In this document: positions 60,269-64,000 of the stretch, in pieces | Numbering within the stretch: position 1 is the stretch's first letter | Layout of the letters: each line of letters starts with the position of its first letter | Assembly (NCBI RefSeq): GCF_003032475.1 | Contig: NZ_CP028369.1 | Location: 3,844,001 to 3,908,000 of the forward strand | Direction: 5' to 3' | Length of the DNA stretch: 64,000 bases | Origin: Streptomyces sp. P3 | GTDB lineage: Bacteria > Actinomycetota > Actinomycetes > Streptomycetales > Streptomycetaceae | Notes under the pieces: generated by a model | The model's database searches: none | The model's input: only the letters and a program-made list of their open reading frames with translations | Told to the model about the DNA's origin: nothing | Made by a program: the position numbers and the translations under genes

Positions 60269-60314
60269 GGATCCGGCGATCGTGCGGTTTGGCCTCGCCG
60301 GAAGTCGGTGCTAG
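60269..60314 (-). promoter_or_regulatory. Conserved element, copy 3
   Basis: On the minus strand it reads CTAGCACC, spacer, TTCCGGCGAGGCCAAACCGC. It matches copies 1 and 2 in the CCGGC and GCCAAAxCGC core but is the most divergent, and its right part overlaps the end of the gene at 60320 by only the space between them. Confidence 0.45.
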
Positions 60315-60319
60315 AGGCG

Positions 60320-61018
60320 TCAGCGCGAGCGCCGCACGGCAGGGGGCTCTGACGCTGCCGAGGCGGACGGCGAAGCGGCAGAGGCATCGTGCCGACCGGA
60401 GGTGGATCGGGCCAGGGCCGCCTGGACACGCCCCGTGTGCGCGGACTGGTCGACCGCGATCCGGTCGGTCAGGTGATCGGCAGCCCTGGCCAACGCCGCT
60501 TCGCTGTAGCTGAGTTCGTCGGCGTAGTGCCAGCCTTCGGAGTTGCGGATCTCGCGGGCTCGTTCCTCGTAGAGCTCCCGCGACCCGGGCATGGACCCCT
60601 CCATGAGCGCGATGACCTGATCCCACTCGCGGCGGATCTCGCCCGCTCGCTCCAGTACGGAGTCGATCCCGCGCAGGCGCAGCAGGTCGGCGCTGATCGG
60701 GCCGTCAAGGTAGTCGGCCGGTTGCGCGGCGGCCCGAACACCGGCGAGGACTTCGGGGCCGTGGGCCAGGAAGGTCTCGACGTGCTCCCAGGCGGTAGCG
60801 TCCCGGGCCACCTTGCCGTCGGCGTAGCCGGTCTCATCGACGGGCCACCCGTCCTCGTCGCAGTACGAGTCGGAGACCGCGTCCCACTGGTCCGAGGCCT
60901 GCCTGATGCCATCAGCAGCGGAGGCCAGGGCCTGGACACGCGCCCGCCATGCTGCCCGTTCGTTGGCATCTTGCGGCTGGCGATCAGGGGTGGCGGAGGA
61001 GTCGGGAGAGGTGGGCAT
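60320..61018 (-). CDS. Hypothetical helical protein with AALARS tail
   Basis: A 232-residue protein from ATG 61018. It is alpha-helical and acidic (AAWRARVQALASAADGIRQA, WEHVETFLAHGPEVLAGVRA, LLRLRGIDSVLERAGEIRRE), without recognisable catalytic residues. The last 40 residues are a disordered tail with VQAALARSTSGRHDASAA. Probably a transfer accessory or translocated protein by context. Confidence 0.65.
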   Translation of the reverse strand: MPTSPDSSATPDRQPQDANERAAWRARVQALASAADGIRQASDQWDAVSDSYCDEDGWPVDETGYADGKVARDATAWEHVETFLAHGPEVLAGVRAAAQPADYLDGPISADLLRLRGIDSVLERAGEIRREWDQVIALMEGSMPGSRELYEERAREIRNSEGWHYADELSYSEAALARAADHLTDRIAVDQSAHTGRVQAALARSTSGRHDASAASPSASAASEPPAVRRSR

Positions 61019-61046
61019 GGTCGTTACTCGTTTCTGTACGGGTGCC

Positions 61047-61568
61047 TCACCGCGAACGCGGCAGCGAGCGCGTGACGGATGGTGGGACAGGAGATGGAGC
61101 GTCGTTACGCTGGCCGGGGGAAGTTCCCCGGGCCGACGCCGCTGGCGAGAAGCGGGCTGCTGCTGCCGCTTGGTGCGCCCGGGAGCGGATCTCGTGGTCG
61201 AGGTTCTCCGCGACGAGATGCAGCTCCTCGCCAATGTCGGTCAACCGGGAGGCGATGGTGTCCAACTCGGACGCGCTGCGTCGGGCACCGTGGGTGCGAC
61301 ATCACTCGGAGGCGGTTTCGAGCATCTGGTGCAGGCGGGCCACCGCGCCGAAGTCCTCCGTGACGGCCTCGCGGAATAGGTCGGTGAACTCCTCGGTCCG
61401 GGCTGCGGCGAGGCGGTCGTTCCCGTCAGTTGCCGGTGCGCCGTTGTCCGGACTCGCGGCCGGGCCGGTCGTCGGGTGGCGCTGGAGCGGGGCGGCGTCC
61501 TCGACCGCACCGAACCGGAGACCGGGGGCGAGCCCGGACCGGGAACCCGAGACCCCACGGGGGCTCAC
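61047..61568 (-). pseudogene. Helical protein gene with in-frame stop
   Basis: One frame runs from GTG 61568 (overlapping the VirB4-like stop as GTGA) to 61302, stops at TGA after LHQMLETASE, and continues in the same frame with ASELDTIASRLTDIGEELHL and VAENLDHEIRSRAHQAAAAA to 61047, ending in the tail typical of this block. Read through, it would be a 173-residue helical protein. Alternatively the 88-residue first part is complete and the second part a separate small gene starting at TTG 61265. Confidence 0.45.
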
Positions 61569-63136
61569 GGCCGCGCCTCCCTGCTCGGTCCAAGAACTGA
61601 GGACTTGTCAGTTACGGTGAACTCACGGGGGTCTGCATGCATCCGGGCGTCCGTGTCGAACAGTTCGCGCTCGGCCGGATGCAGGATGTGCTGCGTGATG
61701 AAGCTCCGACCTGCGACTTTCCACAGGCCCCGGCCCTTGGTCAGGGCGGACACGGCCTGGGTTTCGATTCCGGTCAGGCCGAGCAGCGACGCGGCGGCGG
61801 CGAGTTGGTCGGGCTCCTGGCGGTAGATGATGCGGGTGCTGCAGTCGGCGAGGAGGCCCTCGGCCAGTACCCGGCCGCGTGAGCCGGCGTCGCCCGCGCT
61901 CAGTAGATCGCTGAGGCGGTGGATGACCATCAGGTTGGCGATGCCGAGCCCTCGGCTGAGCTTCCACTGGCTCTGCATGCGCTCCAGCAGGCCGACGTGC
62001 CTCATCACGCGCCATGCCTCGTCGTAGATCACCCAGCGTCGGCCGCCGTCGGGGTCGGCGAGCGCGGACTCCATCCAGGCGCTCGCGCAGGTCATCGCGA
62101 GGACCAGAGCGGTGTCGTCGCCTGAGCCGCCCAGGCGGGAGAGGTCGATGGACAGCATCGGGGTGGTCGGGTCGAAGGCCACGGTCGAGGGCGCGTCGAA
62201 CATGCCGCTCAAGTCGCCGTGGACCAGACGGCGTAGGGCGTGGGCGAGGTCCTGCGCGGCGGCCCCCATGCGCCCGGCCTGGTCGCCGAGGGCGCGGTCG
62301 AGGAGCTCGGGTGAGCCGAGGGTGTGCGCGATCTCGCCGAGCAGGGGCACGGTGCCGCCTGCCTCGGCTTCGGTGACGACCAGGTCCAGCGCCAGATCGA
62401 GGGCCGTGTGCTCCATCGGCTGGAGATCGCGCTTCAGCACAGTGCGCGCGAGGCCGGCCAGGAGCAGGAGACGGCGCTTGCGGACCTCGGTCGACCAGTC
62501 GTCCTTGCTCACCGAGGCGGGCCGGGCCGGGGCGTCAAGGGGGTTCAGCCTGCCCGGGAGCCCTGGCCCCAGCGCGATGCTGTAGCCGCCGAGAGTCTGC
62601 GCGACGGCCGTCCACTCGCCCTTGGGGTCGCAGGGCACGTAGACCCGGTAACCGTGGGCGATCGCTCGGGTGGCGATGGACTTGGCGAGCGCGGACTTGC
62701 CCATGCCGATGATCCCGGCCAGGACCGCGTTGGGGTTGGTGAAGCCCTCGATCCGGCCGCTGCTGTACAGCGAGAACGGGTCGTAGCAGAACGCGGCCTC
62801 CGCGTGGACGTCGCGGCCGATGAAGATGCCCTCCGCGCCCAGGCCGCCCTCGGCGAGGAACGGGTAGGCCCCGGACACGGTGGCGGTGGTCATCCGGTGG
62901 GCGGGCAGGCTGAGCTTGCCGCCGCGTGCCGAGGAGGAGCCGGGGCGACCGGACGGCGGATACGTCGGCCGCAGCTCCGGGTCGAGGGTCTCCTCGTCGC
63001 GGCGCCTGGGCGGGGCTCCGGCGAGGCGGGCCTGGCGCCGGGCCTCGGCGAAACCGGCGCGGGCGGCGCGCTGATCGGCCCGCGATGCCTTGCGGGGGAC
63101 GAACAGGGGAGAGGCGCTGGCGCGGGTGCGGGGCAT
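61565..63136 (-). CDS. VirB4/TraC-like T4SS ATPase
   Basis: A 523-residue protein from ATG 63136. It has a Pro/Arg-rich N-terminus and the VirB4-type C-terminal ATPase: Walker A GIIGMGKSALAK near residue 144, Walker B RRWVIYDEAW near 374, then NLMVIHRLSDLL and the C-terminal LLGLTGIETQAVSALTKGRG. The usual large N-terminal VirB4 domain is absent, so it is the short actinobacterial form whose other half is likely carried by the SCO6880-like protein next to it. It powers the secretion channel at the membrane. Confidence 0.85.
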   Translation of the reverse strand: MPRTRASASPLFVPRKASRADQRAARAGFAEARRQARLAGAPPRRRDEETLDPELRPTYPPSGRPGSSSARGGKLSLPAHRMTTATVSGAYPFLAEGGLGAEGIFIGRDVHAEAAFCYDPFSLYSSGRIEGFTNPNAVLAGIIGMGKSALAKSIATRAIAHGYRVYVPCDPKGEWTAVAQTLGGYSIALGPGLPGRLNPLDAPARPASVSKDDWSTEVRKRRLLLLAGLARTVLKRDLQPMEHTALDLALDLVVTEAEAGGTVPLLGEIAHTLGSPELLDRALGDQAGRMGAAAQDLAHALRRLVHGDLSGMFDAPSTVAFDPTTPMLSIDLSRLGGSGDDTALVLAMTCASAWMESALADPDGGRRWVIYDEAWRVMRHVGLLERMQSQWKLSRGLGIANLMVIHRLSDLLSAGDAGSRGRVLAEGLLADCSTRIIYRQEPDQLAAAASLLGLTGIETQAVSALTKGRGLWKVAGRSFITQHILHPAERELFDTDARMHADPREFTVTDKSSVLGPSREARP

Positions 63137-63163
63137 GAACGATTCTCCAGACGGGAGGCAGAG

Positions 63164-63616
63164 TCAGTGGCGGACGAGGCCGGTGAACGGAGCGTGGAGG
63201 TCAGCCGGGGTGGTACGGCGTCGGACCAGGTGCGCGGTGCGCTGGTGGCGCTGGCAGATGGTCAGCTCAGGTGCGCCTTCTGGCAGGCCGACCTGGCACG
63301 CATCGCGGTCGGGGACCTCGCCGGAACCGGGGTGGGGGGCCGCGTGGTAGGCGGCGTGGACGTGGTCGGCGGCCTGCCAGATCCGGATGCGGGCGGCGCT
63401 GAGCTGGTCACCCTCGATCGGCACGAGCCGGCCTGTGCGGACGGCGTGAGCGTCGAGTAGGCCGTGCAGTGAGACGAGGTGGGCGTGCAGGGCGTCCAGC
63501 TCGGGGCGGGTGGTGACGAGGGGACCGCCTGGCACGTTGAGCGCGCGGTGGAAGTCGAGCGCGGCGGTGGCGAAGGGCACGAAGTCCTGCGCGGTCGGGC
63601 TGGCGGTGCGGGACAT
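63164..63616 (-). CDS. Conserved element protein (possibly DUF6238)
   Basis: A 150-residue protein from ATG 63616. QDFVPFATAALDFHRALNVP and ELDALHAHLVSLHGLLDAHA, with a later RIWQAADHVHAAYHAA, resemble a small helical family of Streptomyces element proteins that I recall as DUF6238; not certain. A C-terminal CQRHQRTAHLVRRRTTPADL is basic. It lies between the VirB4-like ATPase and the SCO6880-like gene, so it is probably part of the secretion cluster. Confidence 0.6.
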   Translation of the reverse strand: MSRTASPTAQDFVPFATAALDFHRALNVPGGPLVTTRPELDALHAHLVSLHGLLDAHAVRTGRLVPIEGDQLSAARIRIWQAADHVHAAYHAAPHPGSGEVPDRDACQVGLPEGAPELTICQRHQRTAHLVRRRTTPADLHAPFTGLVRH

Positions 63617-63650
63617 GGGGGCGCTCTTTCGGAAGGGAGGAGGGCCGGCA

Positions 63651-64000
63651 TCAGGCGGCGAGGGCGAGCGGCATGGCGGCGGCGGTGAACGCCTCGGCCT
63701 GCTGCCAGGTGAGCGGCCTGAGGTCGAGCTGGGCGCCGACCGCCGCGGTCTCCACGACCGCGCAAGCGGAACGAAGTTCCTCCTCGGAGTCGGCCGAGAC
63801 GGTCAGCAGGCCGGTCAGGGCGACATCCGCGTGGCCCGCGATGAGCTGGCGCTCCCGGGACTTGATGTCCTGGTACTCGATAGAGTCCGCTTCGGAGTCG
63901 ACCTGGCCGCGACGAGCCCGCTCGGCGGCGTCCGCGATCACGCTGGCCTTCCTGCGCTGGACATCACGCAGGGCGGCGTCCAAGCCCTTCGGCTCGTACG
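63651..64000 (-). CDS. SCO6880-like T4SS protein (partial, N-terminus outside window)
   Basis: The frame enters from the right edge and ends at 63651, giving about 116 C-terminal residues. GLDAALRDVQRRKASVIADA, then RERQLIAGHADVALTGLLTV and LRSACAVVETAAVGAQLDLR, then LTWQQAEAFTAAAMPLAL match the end of SCO6880-family proteins, which correspond to the N-terminal half of VirB4. It sits just upstream of the VirB4-like motor. A TTG at 63983 is not a real start; the frame continues beyond the window. Confidence 0.65.
   Translation of the reverse strand, partial: YEPKGLDAALRDVQRRKASVIADAAERARRGQVDSEADSIEYQDIKSRERQLIAGHADVALTGLLTVSADSEEELRSACAVVETAAVGAQLDLRPLTWQQAEAFTAAAMPLALAA

Noticed and set aside
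1..64000. CRISPR arrays, rRNA operons, complete insertion sequences, integrase and attachment sites
   Set aside because: No regularly spaced long repeats, rRNA signatures, transposase motifs or recombinase genes were seen on either strand. Direct repeats flanking the element cannot be tested because at least one end is outside the window.

Overview
The window is very GC-rich, with strong G/C bias at third codon positions, many GTG starts and GTGA/ATGA stop-start overlaps. Together with a WhiB protein, an EspR-like regulator, DUF317, DUF2637 and DUF4913 proteins and an SCO6880-like protein, this points to Streptomyces or a close relative. No rRNA, tRNA, CRISPR array, integrase or complete insertion sequence was recognised, so I cannot tell whether the conjugative part is an integrated element or a plasmid.

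Left part (1-23.7 kb). A leftward, translationally coupled operon (Nudix hydrolase, radical SAM/SPASM enzyme, Cys-rich protein, 2OG-Fe(II) oxygenase, P-loop kinase that leaves the window) lies opposite an XRE-helical-repeat regulator. Three 13-bp palindromes GGACA-N3-TGTCC flank these genes and suggest one shared operator. Then, on the plus strand: a small unknown module, an APC permease with a glutamine-synthetase-like ligase, a stand-alone LuxR-type HTH protein, a kinase-methyltransferase-kinase cassette (APH fold), a small ORF and an ABC exporter. A Septu-like ATPase/HNH pair, a broken acetyltransferase, a PhyH-type dioxygenase, and an EspR-like / ImmA-like / membrane protein module complete this part.

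Mobilisation and replication module (24-31.1 kb, plus strand): replication-initiator-like protein, DnaC-like loader, WhiB, DUF2637 membrane protein with a GGTCA-repeat-rich 3' end, oriT-like inverted repeat, MobC and relaxase. A Gabija-like pair (GajB helicase, GajA OLD-family nuclease; 31.4-35.1 kb) sits between this and the next block.

Right part (35.3-64 kb, minus strand, running toward a strong hairpin at 35.24 kb). This is a long set of conjugation-associated genes: VirB4-like ATPase, SCO6880-like protein at the edge, VirD4/TraG coupling protein, a second relaxase homologue that has lost catalytic histidines, a DnaB-N-domain protein, a RelE-like protein, DUF317 and DUF4913 proteins and many unknowns. 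A dozen or more of these otherwise unrelated proteins end in a similar Ala/Arg/Ser then Pro-rich tail, which could be a common type IV secretion signal. Several genes here, including a C5 DNA methyltransferase, carry frameshifts or stops. Inserted among them is a four-gene operon (51.9-57.3 kb), visibly less GC-rich, encoding a C2H2 zinc-finger protein, two coiled-coil proteins and an Hsp70 homologue. It is my best candidate for an undescribed system.
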